Shown: positions 28,011-36,848 of the stretch, piece after piece
Numbering within the stretch: the first letter of the stretch is position 1
Layout: every line of letters starts with the position of its first letter
Assembly (NCBI RefSeq): GCF_002847305.1
Contig: NZ_CP025408.1
Location: forward strand, 1,385,001-1,449,000
Source: Paracoccus tegillarcae
Lineage (GTDB): Bacteria; Pseudomonadota; Alphaproteobacteria; Rhodobacterales; Rhodobacteraceae
DNA: 64,000 bases
Reading direction: 5' to 3'
Notes under the pieces: model-generated
Seen by the model: only the letters and a program-made list of their open reading frames with translations
What the model was told of the DNA's origin: nothing
Database searches by the model: none
Translations under genes and position numbers: made by a program

Positions 28011-28709
28011 ATGATCGTTCTGCAAAACCTGACCAAGATCTATCGTCGGGTCGGCAAGAAGACGGTGGTGGCCGACAACATCTCTGCCGCGTTTCCCACG
28101 GGCGAATCCGTCGCGCTGCTGGGCCGCAACGGCGCTGGAAAATCCAGTCTGCTGCGGATGATTGCGGGAACCATGCTGCCCACCTCTGGCAAGGTCATGA
28201 GCGATGGCACGGTTTCGTGGCCGGTTGGCTTCGCTGGCAGTTTTCACGGTGAGCTGACAGGCGCGCAAAATGTGCGCTTTGTCGCACGGATCTACGGTGT
28301 CGATACGGATGCGCTGGTCGATTATGTCGATGACTTCGCTGAGTTGGGTGTGAACTACCACAAGCCCTTTTCGACCTATTCATCCGGCATGAGGGCACGC
28401 CTTGCGATGGGCACCAGCATGGGCATCGACTTTGACACCTATCTGGTTGACGAAGTCAGTAGCGTAGGTGACGCGTCCTTTCGCGAAAAATCCAAGGCCG
28501 TGTTTGCTGATCGAATGACCAATTCCAGCTCGGTCGTGGTCAGCCACTCGATGCCGTTTATCCGCGGGTTGTGCACAATGGGTGCCGTGCTGGAAAACGG
28601 GCATCTGGAAACGTTCCCCGATCTCGAGGACGCCATTGCCTATCATGAGACGCTGATGGGCGTCCCGCTGAGCCGACCCATGCGAAAGGCGGCCGCAGCT
28701 CGGCCCTGA
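28011..28709 (+). CDS. kpsT: Capsular polysaccharide ABC exporter, ATPase (KpsT-like)
   Basis: A 232-residue ABC ATPase. Walker A is GRNGAGKS (38-45), the signature segment is STYSSGMRARLAMG and Walker B is YLVDEVSSVGD. The glycine-rich H-loop region contains VVVSHS. The short size and the YSSGM signature place it in the KpsT/Wzt family without a carbohydrate-binding extension. It powers KpsM. It starts 2 bp after kpsE, so they are one operon. Confidence 0.92.
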   Translation: MIVLQNLTKIYRRVGKKTVVADNISAAFPTGESVALLGRNGAGKSSLLRMIAGTMLPTSGKVMSDGTVSWPVGFAGSFHGELTGAQNVRFVARIYGVDTDALVDYVDDFAELGVNYHKPFSTYSSGMRARLAMGTSMGIDFDTYLVDEVSSVGDASFREKSKAVFADRMTNSSSVVVSHSMPFIRGLCTMGAVLENGHLETFPDLEDAIAYHETLMGVPLSRPMRKAAAARP

Positions 28710-28848
28710 ACGACGACCCTCATTGCGGCACAGTGGCCGCAAAATGGGCATTTTGACGCAGCGATAACGTCGACATGTACGGACAGTCACCTTGCCCCGC
28801 CGCCAAAAGACACGCAAAGTTGCGGCCCAACGGGGGAACGCGTCGCGA

Positions 28849-31164
28849 ATGAGAAATTCACTTGCAGCATTGCTGGCGCTTGGACTGGCCGGGCTGCAAT
28901 TCGTTGCGGTCCTGCTAGTGGTGCTGTCATCCTATCTGACATCAGAGCAAGCACTGTTGAACCATGCGCGCGCGCTCCTGACCGATGTCGGCGTCAACGC
29001 GACCGAGCACACCAAGGGCTTTCTCGATCCCGCACGAGGCGCTGCCGAATTGGCCGCACGGCTAGCCCAGCACCGCGTCGTGGCCAGCGACGATCCAGTG
29101 TTGCTAGAGCAGTTCCTGTTCCAGCAATTGCGGGTCACGCCCAATTTCTCGGGTCTGTATTACGGCGATGAGAACGGCAATTTCGTCTACATCATGAGGA
29201 CAGACGGGCCCGGCCCGTTTCGGACCAAGATCATACAGACGACCCCTGAACGATCGGTCAAGATGATGTGGCGGAACGAAGATTTCAGCATCGTGGACAG
29301 CACAACCGACCCCGAAGACATGTTCGACCCACGCAACCGGCCATGGTATCAGCGCGCCTTTGAAAAGATGGGCACGATCTGGACCGAACCCTATATCTTC
29401 TTTTCCTCCAAAGCGCCGGGGATCACTCTGGCCTCGCCGGTCTTCAGCAATGAAGGGACGGTACGCGGCGTCGTCGGTGTCGATATCGAGATCAGCAGCA
29501 TATCGGAATTCCTGTCCAGGCTGCGCATTGGGCTGTCGGGCAAGGCGCTGATGATCAACCAGAACGGGGATGTCATCGCGCATCCCAATCTTGCACTGAT
29601 CAGAACCGAAAACAGCGATGGCTCGCTGCGCTTTACGCAGATTAACGAATTGGAAGACCCGATCGCGCGGGCCGCCTTTGGCACGACCGGCGCGGCGATG
29701 ACCGACACGCCGAGCACACGTGCCACGTTCACGGATTTTGAATTCGAGGGCTCGTCATATGTGGGCGGGGTGATGCCGGTCATCAGCGAGGAGCTGCCCT
29801 GGACGATTGCAGTTTACGCCCCCGAGAACGATTTTATCGGTGAGATAAAGAAAAACCGGGCGGATAATATCTGGATCGCAGCATTGGTCGCTGTCATTAC
29901 CGGGTTGATCGGACTGGCGCTGGCGAATTTCATCCACCGTCCCGTGCGCGCCTTTGCCGTGCGTTCGGCGCTGATTGCACAGGGTGAAATCGACCCGTCA
30001 GAGCCGCAGCCCAAGACCTATTCTGAACTGGCCGAGGCCAATCAGACGCTGATGCGCCAGATCGTCGAGCGCAAGAAAACCGAACGGGAATACGGCCTGA
30101 CCTTCGACCGGTCGTCGCGCGGAATGGCGCAGATGGCCCCGGATACAAGCCGTTTTCTCAGGGTCAACGATCGCTTTTCCGAGATGACGGGCTACAGCTC
30201 AAAAGAGCTGTCGCAGATGGTCTACACCGATCTGATCCCGCCCGGCGCTACCGGTCTTTTCCGGCCGCACAAACCCATGCAGGACGAAAGTTTCGCAACC
30301 CACCGCGAGGCCCGGCTGGTCCGCAAGGACGGCACGCTGATCAATGTCACCGTGAACGCCATCCTGATACGCGATCATAGCGGTCTGCCGCTGCATGCGG
30401 TGGTCGCGTTCGACGACATCACCGAGACCAAGATCAAGGAAGGACAGATTGACCAGCTCAGCCGGGATCTGTCGCGGCTGGCCAGGGGTGAAACCATGGG
30501 CGAGCTGGCCGCCGGGCTGGCACATGAGGTCAACCAACCGCTGGCCGCCATCGCGCAGAACGCCGATACGGCGCTGCTGCTTCTGGACAAGGAAGGCGAG
30601 CAGCCGAAAGAGTTGCGTGAAACGCTGGTCGAGATCGAGAAACAATCCCTGCGCGCTGGCGACATCATCCGGGCATTGCGCAGCTTTATTCGCAAGGAAG
30701 AGGTCACAGCAGAGCCCTTCGACATTGCGCAACTGCTGGACCAGACCCTGATCCTCGTGCAGCCAGAGGCAGCCGAGGCCGGCGTCACGATCAGAACAGA
30801 GATGCCGCCCTTGCCACCCATTCCCGCCAACCGCGTCCAGATCGCGCAAGTGCTGGTGAACCTGATCCGCAATGGCATCGAGGCAATGGTCAAGTCCGAT
30901 CCTGCCAATCGCCGACTGACGGTCAGCGCGGTACAGGTCGGGCGGACGGCCCGCATCTCCGTCTCGGATACCGGGCCTGGCGTCGATTCCTCGATCAGCC
31001 TCTTTTCGAAGTTCGAAACCACCAAGGCCACTGGCATGGGACTGGGTCTGTCGATCTGTCGATCCCTCGTCGAAGCCAATGGTGGCAGGCTTTGGCTGGA
31101 CGACGACCACTCCGAAGGAGCAAGGTTCTGTTTTACTCTGCCAATTCAGGCAGAGCCGAAATGA
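28849..31164 (+). CDS. Membrane dCache-PAS sensor histidine kinase
   Basis: A 771-residue sensor kinase. TM1 is at about 5-28 and is followed by a long periplasmic dCache domain (about 35-340, with the DPRNRPWYQRAFE and GVVGVDIEIS motifs). TM2 is near 345-365 and is followed by a PAS domain (FDRSSRGMAQMAPDTSRFLRVND, read as the RGMAQ and FLRVND parts). The HisKA domain carries His559 in AHEVNQPLAAIAQN, and the HATPase has NLIRNGIEAM and DTGPGV. The HEVNQPLAAI box is that of FixL/DctB-type kinases. dCache domains often bind small organic acids or amino acids. I chose the ATG at 28849 with a GGGGGA upstream; a TTG 57 bp earlier is possible. It is coupled to the regulator by an ATGA overlap. Confidence 0.9.
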   Translation: MRNSLAALLALGLAGLQFVAVLLVVLSSYLTSEQALLNHARALLTDVGVNATEHTKGFLDPARGAAELAARLAQHRVVASDDPVLLEQFLFQQLRVTPNFSGLYYGDENGNFVYIMRTDGPGPFRTKIIQTTPERSVKMMWRNEDFSIVDSTTDPEDMFDPRNRPWYQRAFEKMGTIWTEPYIFFSSKAPGITLASPVFSNEGTVRGVVGVDIEISSISEFLSRLRIGLSGKALMINQNGDVIAHPNLALIRTENSDGSLRFTQINELEDPIARAAFGTTGAAMTDTPSTRATFTDFEFEGSSYVGGVMPVISEELPWTIAVYAPENDFIGEIKKNRADNIWIAALVAVITGLIGLALANFIHRPVRAFAVRSALIAQGEIDPSEPQPKTYSELAEANQTLMRQIVERKKTEREYGLTFDRSSRGMAQMAPDTSRFLRVNDRFSEMTGYSSKELSQMVYTDLIPPGATGLFRPHKPMQDESFATHREARLVRKDGTLINVTVNAILIRDHSGLPLHAVVAFDDITETKIKEGQIDQLSRDLSRLARGETMGELAAGLAHEVNQPLAAIAQNADTALLLLDKEGEQPKELRETLVEIEKQSLRAGDIIRALRSFIRKEEVTAEPFDIAQLLDQTLILVQPEAAEAGVTIRTEMPPLPPIPANRVQIAQVLVNLIRNGIEAMVKSDPANRRLTVSAVQVGRTARISVSDTGPGVDSSISLFSKFETTKATGMGLGLSICRSLVEANGGRLWLDDDHSEGARFCFTLPIQAEPK

Positions 31165-31823
31165 GCGGAAACACTGATATGCCCAAGAGCGACACCCCCC
31201 CCGTCGTTTTCATTGTTGATGACGACCCCGATATCCGGTCGTCCCTTTCGCGCGCGCTGCGCTTGCGCGGCCATACCGTCGAAAGCTTTGAAAACGCGGA
31301 TGCATTTCTTGAACGTTATGACAGCAGCATGTTCGGCTGCCTCATCCTTGATCAAGGCCTGCCGGGTATGACCGGGCTAGAGTTGCAAAGACATATGAAT
31401 AACCAGGGCATCCCTTTGCCAATCATCTTTATCACCGGCCATGGCGGCGTACCGGAATCGGTTCAGGCGATAAAGGGCGGCGCAATCGATTTTCTGGAAA
31501 AGCCGTTTCGTCAAACCGAATTGATTGAACGCATCAATGCCGCGCTGGAGGCCGCAAAGACTCAAAGGAAATCTGAAAGCCGCAAAAAGGATGCGCGTGC
31601 CCGCTTTGAACGACTGACACCGCGCGAACGCGAAATTGTCGATCATATGCTGCGCAATCCGTCCGAAGCATCGAGCAAGGGAATTGCGCGGGCCCTGGAC
31701 ATCAGCCCCCGCACGGTTGACCACCATCGCGCGCGCATACTGGAAAAGCTGCTGGTCAATTCGGTCGCGGAATTGATCGACCTGGCCTTGCGGCTGGACG
31801 AGGCACCAACAACTGACGTCTGA
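31161..31823 (+). CDS. FixJ/NarL-type response regulator
   Basis: A 220-residue response regulator. The receiver domain has the acidic pocket VDDDP (20-24), phosphoacceptor Asp64 in LILDQGLPGMTG and Lys in FLEKPF. The LuxR-type helix-turn-helix has LTPREREIV, then GIARALDISPRTVDHHRARILEKL. The organisation matches FixJ/TodT/DctR-like regulators. It overlaps the kinase stop (ATGA), so they form one two-component system. Because it sits between the Kps exporter and the exopolysaccharide locus, one of these is a plausible target, but there is no direct evidence. Confidence 0.92.
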   Translation: MSGNTDMPKSDTPPVVFIVDDDPDIRSSLSRALRLRGHTVESFENADAFLERYDSSMFGCLILDQGLPGMTGLELQRHMNNQGIPLPIIFITGHGGVPESVQAIKGGAIDFLEKPFRQTELIERINAALEAAKTQRKSESRKKDARARFERLTPREREIVDHMLRNPSEASSKGIARALDISPRTVDHHRARILEKLLVNSVAELIDLALRLDEAPTTDV

Positions 31824-31840
31824 GACTAAGATTGTCCTAT

Positions 31841-31881
31841 AAAAAAGTGCCGCCGAAACAGCATGGTGGCCCTGTTTCGGC
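31841..31881 (-). terminator. Hairpin with T-tract on minus strand
   Basis: A 10-bp perfect stem (GCCGAAACAG with CTGTTTCGGC, 10-nt loop). On the minus strand it is followed shortly by TTTTTT. It could end the minus-strand glycosyltransferase operon, about 190 bp after its last stop, and it also lies only 28 bp past the response regulator stop, so it may act from both sides. Confidence 0.7.
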
Positions 31882-32036
31882 TGGCATCCAGGCAAATACT
31901 CGTTTCTTATTATTATTAAAAAATCACTCGTTACGAACGGGGGGCGGAAGCGCGGGCCTTGGATTTGCAGGCGTCCGTTTCGCGTTCGGCGTAATCTGAA
32001 TATCACGAAATAAAAGTTAGTTATGATGAGCAGCTT

Positions 32037-32065
32037 GGTAAATACGCGGCTTTACCTAGGTAAAG
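32037..32065. promoter_or_regulatory. Perfect 16-bp palindrome with a third half-site
   Basis: CTTTACCTAGGTAAAG (32050-32065) is a perfect palindrome. A further GGTAAA at 32037-32042 forms a second inverted pair with the first TTTACC. It sits 5 bp beyond the stop of the last minus-strand glycosyltransferase, within an AT-rich gap (31882-32069). It looks like an operator for a dimeric regulator, but there is no downstream gene in an obvious position, so the role is open. Confidence 0.4.
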
Positions 32066-32069
32066 TTGC

Positions 32070-33281
32070 CTAGCCGGCAGAAAGACGCGGAAATGCAGCG
32101 GATGAGCGCTGCAGATCCAACGCGGGGGCCAGAAAGGGACGCACGTCTTGTGCAACCTGCACAAAATCGGATTCTGGGCGCGCCAGCAACCTGTTGCGAT
32201 CCTGTGCCAGTTGCCGGGGCGTCAGGCCCTGCAGCAATGCGGCCAGTTCGTCCGGCTGCGGCGCATCAATGACATAGCCCAGATTGTCCCGTGCGATCCG
32301 GCGCCCCGTTTCCGTGGTCCTCAGCGCGACCGAGGGGCAGCCGCACCAGCTGGCCTCGTAGATGCGGTTGGGCAGCAGCCAATCGCTATTCGTGCCCCGC
32401 TGCCACATGTCTTGCGCCCAGACCAGATCGCAACCGGCATAGGCCTGCGCCAGTCCGGTCGGATAGTCATATGGCCCCATCCATTCAACATTTTCCCTCT
32501 GCGCGAGTTCATCGTGAAAGTCGCTCAGCGCATGTTCGTGCAGCGCACCAGCGATCCGCACGCGCACGCGGTCGCCCATCAGGTCAGCGGTTTCCATCAG
32601 CAGCCGGACCGAGGCCTGACAGCGGATCGAGCCGACCAGCCCGATGGTCAGTGGCCGGCCCTCAGAGCGTGCTTCAGCAGTGGGGCGCGGCGGTCGCGCG
32701 GCGTCGTCCAGTCCCAGCCACAGCTTGTTCTCGACCAGGGCGGTTGGGCCGTCATATCCCTGCAGCGGCTGAAAATATTCGCGTACAAAGCCCGGAGATG
32801 AGACGACCAGCAACGAAGCCCGCGCCAGCACCCGCCGCTCGGCCGCCCGCATGACGCGACCGACCCTGCCGGGGCGTGTCATCAGATCGTGGATGTCCAG
32901 ACACTCATAGACCAGAGGCGCCGGGCGCCGGCCCGCGCGCAGACCCGCCAGGCGCCGTGCCGTCAACGCGATCAGCGCCAGATCCAGATTACGGGCAATG
33001 ATGACTTGCGCCTCGGACAGCGCCCGCCAGCCTGACATCGCCCGTTGCACAGCGCGCGCCGATCCAAGCGCGCGGCCCTTGATATCGTTGTGACGCACGA
33101 GCCCCAGATCGATATTGCGCCATTCCGGCTGGAAATCGGGGCTGCCCTCGCGACGCTGGCAGAACGAGGTCACCTCGCAGCCAAGCGCAATCAACGAACG
33201 GATCCGCCGGATCTGCGCAGCCTCTGCGAGATCAAAGCCGAAAACGGCGACCTTCAGGCCAGGAGGGACAGCACCGGTCAT
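32070..33281 (-). CDS. Glycosyltransferase (GT-B fold, family 4-like)
   Basis: A 403-residue cytoplasmic glycosyltransferase. It starts with the Rossmann entry VAVFGFDLAEAAQIRRI and has an LVYECLDIHDL segment typical of GT4-like GlcA/mannosyl transferases. The C-terminal sugar-nucleotide domain includes LTIGLVGSIRC, VEWMGPYDYPTGLAQAYAG and NRIYEASWCGCPSVAL. It presumably adds one sugar to the undecaprenyl-linked repeat unit. It is the last of a chain of minus-strand genes joined by 4-bp overlaps. Sugar specificity cannot be read. Confidence 0.82.
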   Translation of the reverse strand: MTGAVPPGLKVAVFGFDLAEAAQIRRIRSLIALGCEVTSFCQRREGSPDFQPEWRNIDLGLVRHNDIKGRALGSARAVQRAMSGWRALSEAQVIIARNLDLALIALTARRLAGLRAGRRPAPLVYECLDIHDLMTRPGRVGRVMRAAERRVLARASLLVVSSPGFVREYFQPLQGYDGPTALVENKLWLGLDDAARPPRPTAEARSEGRPLTIGLVGSIRCQASVRLLMETADLMGDRVRVRIAGALHEHALSDFHDELAQRENVEWMGPYDYPTGLAQAYAGCDLVWAQDMWQRGTNSDWLLPNRIYEASWCGCPSVALRTTETGRRIARDNLGYVIDAPQPDELAALLQGLTPRQLAQDRNRLLARPESDFVQVAQDVRPFLAPALDLQRSSAAFPRLSAG

Positions 33282-34183
33282 ACCGGGTCGCGACCGTAAA
33301 GTTGTGCCTGCGGCTTATCCAACAGACCTGCGACCACGCCGCGATGCAACTGGCCGCGCAAATACCAGAAATTACGCTGCGTTTCATCACTGCCCGACAG
33401 GTGCTCACGCAGCCGGCAGTAGGCCGCCTTGGCCCGCGCCGTCACCATCAGACGGGCGCGCGCGACCGCCGTTTGCGCGTTGATGATATGGGTCTGCCCC
33501 ATGCGATAGCGCCGCTCGCCCAACCAATCCAGCGTCTGCCGCCCGGTGGGAACCGGCTCGGTCACCACGGCCAGCGGCGCGGCCGAGAAACGGGCGCCCA
33601 TGCCGTGAAGGCGCAAAAAGAACTCGGTATCCTCGCCCCCGGTCGTGCCGCGCGCCAGATCATAGCGCTGGCCCTGCCAAGGCGCGCCATGCCAGCGCAG
33701 CGCGACATTGCCGCTGTTGCCGGTCCGGATATGACGGCCCAGATGTTCGGGGTGAGAGGAATGGAAATCCAGCACCTTGACCCACTCGGGCGCCTCTTGC
33801 GGGTAAACCGCAAGAACCTTGCCGAAACTGCCGTCATGGCCGCTGGTCGCCTTCATCAGTTCGACCAGCCATTCGCGACTGACCGTTTCATCGTCGTCCA
33901 GACTGGCGATCCAGTCGGCACCACGCGCGCTGGCGGCATCCAGGCAGGCGTTGCGCGCCAGTGAAATGTTGCGCGCCGGCGCATGGATGTAGAGACAGGG
34001 AAAGGGCAGCGACGCCGCAGCCTGTTCAACGACCGCACGGGCGCTGTCGGTATCGTCATTATCGGCGATGACCAGTCGCAGCTCGCTGTTTGCGGGCCGG
34101 TCGATCTTTCCGATGGCTGTGATCGCTTCGCCGACCTCGGGGCGGCGAAAGGTGCACATGAGGATGTCGATCTTGGTCGTCAT
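33278..34183 (-). CDS. Glycosyltransferase family 2
   Basis: A 301-residue GT-A enzyme with the GT2 entry KIDILMCTFRRPEVGEAI, a nucleotide-binding VIADNDDTDS and the catalytic DxD-like ASLDDDETVSREW. A later GEDTEFFLRLHGMG resembles the ED acceptor motif. It is predicted to be soluble. The ATG at 34183 overlaps the upstream stop (ATGA), and its own stop overlaps the next start, indicating tight coupling. It probably extends the exopolysaccharide repeat unit. Confidence 0.87.
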   Translation of the reverse strand: MTTKIDILMCTFRRPEVGEAITAIGKIDRPANSELRLVIADNDDTDSARAVVEQAAASLPFPCLYIHAPARNISLARNACLDAASARGADWIASLDDDETVSREWLVELMKATSGHDGSFGKVLAVYPQEAPEWVKVLDFHSSHPEHLGRHIRTGNSGNVALRWHGAPWQGQRYDLARGTTGGEDTEFFLRLHGMGARFSAAPLAVVTEPVPTGRQTLDWLGERRYRMGQTHIINAQTAVARARLMVTARAKAAYCRLREHLSGSDETQRNFWYLRGQLHRGVVAGLLDKPQAQLYGRDPV

Positions 34184-35205
34184 CGGCCTGATCCCTTGAT
34201 TATTCCGGTCAGAAAGCCCGCCCCCCAAGGCAGGTGCATGGCTGCAAGCGCCGGTCCCGCCAACAAGCCGCACGGGCTGCGATGGCGCAGTGTCATCCAG
34301 ACCGAGGCCGCACCCAGAACCGCCAGATAGAGCAGCGGCCAGATCGCAGCCAACCAACCCGCACCGGCCAGTGCAAGCACCGCGCTGGCAAGCAAAAGGA
34401 CCAGGTTCAGCGCGGGTGCCATCTGGCGCAGGCGTGGGCGCATCCGGTGCCTGGTCACTGTTCGCGCGCGGCCCTTGCCATAATTCCAGTATTGCCGGGC
34501 AAGGCCGCGAAGATCGGGGCGCATCCGGTAATCCAGCCGCAGATCGCGCGCCAGCCAGATCCGCCCGCCAGCCGCACGGATACGCTGATCAAGCTCGGCA
34601 TCCTCGTTATGGCTGAAGCTGGCATCATAGCCGCCGACGCGCCGGAACCAGCCCATATCCATCGCCGCGTGGTGCCCGTGATCGACCTCGCCCGAGGCCT
34701 TGCCGCCCCGATGCGCCGATCCGCCGCTGCCCAGCGGGGTATCGACGATCCACGCGGCCGCACGGCCAAAGCAGGTCGTCCCAGTGGAATCCATCGGCAC
34801 GACAACCGATGCCACGTCCATTTGCACAAGACGATCAGCCGCCCGCATCGCATAGCCCGGCGGATAGATCGCGTGCGCATCGGCACGGATCAGCACTCTG
34901 TGATGCGGCTGAGCGTGCGCCTGGACCGCCAGATTGAGACCAGCAGATTGCAGCCGTTGCGGGTTTTGGATCAATCGCAGCCGGGGAAACTCACGCGTCA
35001 GTCTGGCAACAATCTGATCTGTGCCGTCGCTGCTGCCACCATCCGCCACGATAACCTCGCAGTCCGTCAAGCGCGGATCGCCCGCGAAAAGCGAGCGCAG
35101 GCATGCCTCGATCCCGCGCGCCTCGTTCAACGCAGGCACGACGATCAGCACCTCTGCGCCGGAAACTACGCTGTCAGAGGCGATATCGGATTGATGGACG
35201 GTCAT
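34180..35205 (-). CDS. Membrane-anchored GT2 glycosyltransferase (ExoA-like)
   Basis: A 341-residue GT2 enzyme with LIVVPALNEARGIEACLRSL at the N-terminus, VIVADGGSSDGT, the DxD equivalent in IRADAHAIYPPGY and HNEDAELDQRIRAAGG. It has C-terminal hydrophobic helices (about 270-330) that anchor it. This arrangement matches ExoA of succinoglycan synthesis. The ATG at 35205 overlaps the flippase stop (ATGA). It should act on the lipid-linked intermediate made by the ExoY-type transferase. Confidence 0.86.
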   Translation of the reverse strand: MTVHQSDIASDSVVSGAEVLIVVPALNEARGIEACLRSLFAGDPRLTDCEVIVADGGSSDGTDQIVARLTREFPRLRLIQNPQRLQSAGLNLAVQAHAQPHHRVLIRADAHAIYPPGYAMRAADRLVQMDVASVVVPMDSTGTTCFGRAAAWIVDTPLGSGGSAHRGGKASGEVDHGHHAAMDMGWFRRVGGYDASFSHNEDAELDQRIRAAGGRIWLARDLRLDYRMRPDLRGLARQYWNYGKGRARTVTRHRMRPRLRQMAPALNLVLLLASAVLALAGAGWLAAIWPLLYLAVLGAASVWMTLRHRSPCGLLAGPALAAMHLPWGAGFLTGIIKGSGR

Positions 35206-36578
35206 GCCGGCGCCCCGCTGTTGGTCGATGCCGCGCGCAGGTGGCGCAGGCTGAGTAATGTGGTGTCGACGCCTAGTCTGCTGCGGCACAGCCAGGCCAT
35301 GATCGCCAGGTTGACCAGATGGCCGATCACCGCACCGACCGCAGCGCCGGTCAGGTCACCCATCACGCCACCCAGCGTCACCGCCAGAATCGTTGCGGTG
35401 GCACCGATGACATTGCCGGTGAAATCCAGCCGGCCCTGCCCACGTGACGACAGCACGATCGATGCCGGCCCGAACAGGATCGAACCCGCTGGCAAGAGCA
35501 GCAGAACCATCATCGCTGGCCATGCAGCAAGATAGTCGGCGCCGAACCAGCCCAGAATCCAATGTCCCAGCCCCAACAGCAGCCCTCCGCCCAAGGACAG
35601 GCCAGCCAGCTTGATCGCGCTCGACACGGCCAACAGCCGGTCACGGCGCGCACCATCGTCGCCGGCCATCGCATGGGCAATGCGCGGACTGAAGGCGACA
35701 TCGACGGCGACAACGCCGAAATTGACGATATTGATGATCGAGAACGCGATCGCAAACAGACTAAGTTGTGCAGGTAGCAGGACAATTGCCGAAGCCGCGA
35801 TCAGCAGGGCCTTGCGATACTCGCTCATCATCAGGCCGGGCGACAGCCACAGACCCAGCGAAAGCCAGTTGCGCCAACCCTCGGTGTTCGCCGGCTGATC
35901 CTTGAAACGGCCGAGGTCATTGCGCAGCAGATAGTGCTGCACGGTAACGGTCAGCGCCTCCGACAGGGCATAAAGCGCGGCGACGTGCCATGGTTGCAGG
36001 CGCCAATCAGCCAGCCAGACGATACCCAGCCCGACTGTCATCACGATCGGACCCATCAGCAGACGGGGCAACAGCCCCTTTCGCATCACCCCAAGCGCGG
36101 TCGCGTGTCGGGATGTCATCCGTGCCAGCGCGACCATGATCGCGCCCAAGGCAACGAACAGGATCACGCGGACCGACAGTTCCGGTGCGGCGAACAGCCC
36201 GTGCCAGAGCAGCGCCAACATTGCCAAAAACGGCACTGAAAACAGCATGATGCGGCGGTTAAAGCGGATAAATCCAGCCGCCTGATCCAACCGGCCCTCG
36301 CGCATCGCTGGCACCAGCGTTCGAACCGCCCCGGATTCAACATTCAACGTCAGCAGGATCGAAAACAACTGCGCCATTGCAATGGCCTGAAAGGCGATGC
36401 CGGACAGGCTGGGCTGCACCAGACGCACCAGCAGCATCGTCCAGACCAAAGCCAGCACATTCGCGCCGACCCGCGCGACGATCAGCAACAGCGAATCGAC
36501 CAGCCCGGCGAGATATTCACGCCGGGGCTTGTCGATTCGCGTCACCGTTTGGGGCGTGGTCTGGGTCACGTTTCGCAT
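35202..36578 (-). CDS. Wzx-type polysaccharide flippase (MOP superfamily)
   Basis: A 458-residue polytopic membrane protein with about 12-14 predicted helices. It resembles oligosaccharide flippases of the Wzx/ExoT type (LLIVARVGANVLALVWTMLLVRLVQP at the start, read as VARVGANVLALVW). It would move the undecaprenyl-diphosphate repeat unit across the inner membrane for polymerisation. It is the first gene of the four-gene minus-strand chain. The ATG at 36578 has a GGAAC-type weak Shine-Dalgarno upstream. Confidence 0.85.
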   Translation of the reverse strand: MRNVTQTTPQTVTRIDKPRREYLAGLVDSLLLIVARVGANVLALVWTMLLVRLVQPSLSGIAFQAIAMAQLFSILLTLNVESGAVRTLVPAMREGRLDQAAGFIRFNRRIMLFSVPFLAMLALLWHGLFAAPELSVRVILFVALGAIMVALARMTSRHATALGVMRKGLLPRLLMGPIVMTVGLGIVWLADWRLQPWHVAALYALSEALTVTVQHYLLRNDLGRFKDQPANTEGWRNWLSLGLWLSPGLMMSEYRKALLIAASAIVLLPAQLSLFAIAFSIINIVNFGVVAVDVAFSPRIAHAMAGDDGARRDRLLAVSSAIKLAGLSLGGGLLLGLGHWILGWFGADYLAAWPAMMVLLLLPAGSILFGPASIVLSSRGQGRLDFTGNVIGATATILAVTLGGVMGDLTGAAVGAVIGHLVNLAIMAWLCRSRLGVDTTLLSLRHLRAASTNSGAPA

Positions 36579-36630
36579 TCAAGTTCCAAAGAGGTACGGG
36601 CCGCTGCGTACCTGGTAAAAGTCTTTCGAG

Positions 36631-36843
36631 ATGAGGCTGGTAAAATGGCTTTTTCCATGCTGCTATGTCGCGATGCCGCTTGGATTATTGTTCATCTCGC
36701 TTCTGTGTGGGGCGCTCGGGGCCCTGGTCGCGCGGGTCGGCTTTGGCCTGTCATGGCCAATGTCGACGGTTGTCCTGATCCTGTTGGCGAATCTGATCGT
36801 TGGTGTCGGCCTGTTTTGGCTGGGCCGACACCGCAGAAAATAG
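36631..36843 (+). CDS. Small two-helix membrane protein (hypothetical)
   Basis: A 70-residue ORF in the 270-bp gap between the flippase and the ExoY-type transferase, on the opposite strand to both. It has two clear hydrophobic segments (about 8-34 and 43-63), a positively charged start (MRLVK) and a basic tail (GRHRRK), so it reads as a genuine inner-membrane mini-protein. No Shine-Dalgarno is strong, and I recognise no family. Its end is 5 bp from the convergent sugar transferase stop. It could modulate the assembly machinery; that is speculation. Confidence 0.5.
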   Translation: MRLVKWLFPCCYVAMPLGLLFISLLCGALGALVARVGFGLSWPMSTVVLILLANLIVGVGLFWLGRHRRK

Positions 36844-36848
36844 CCAGA

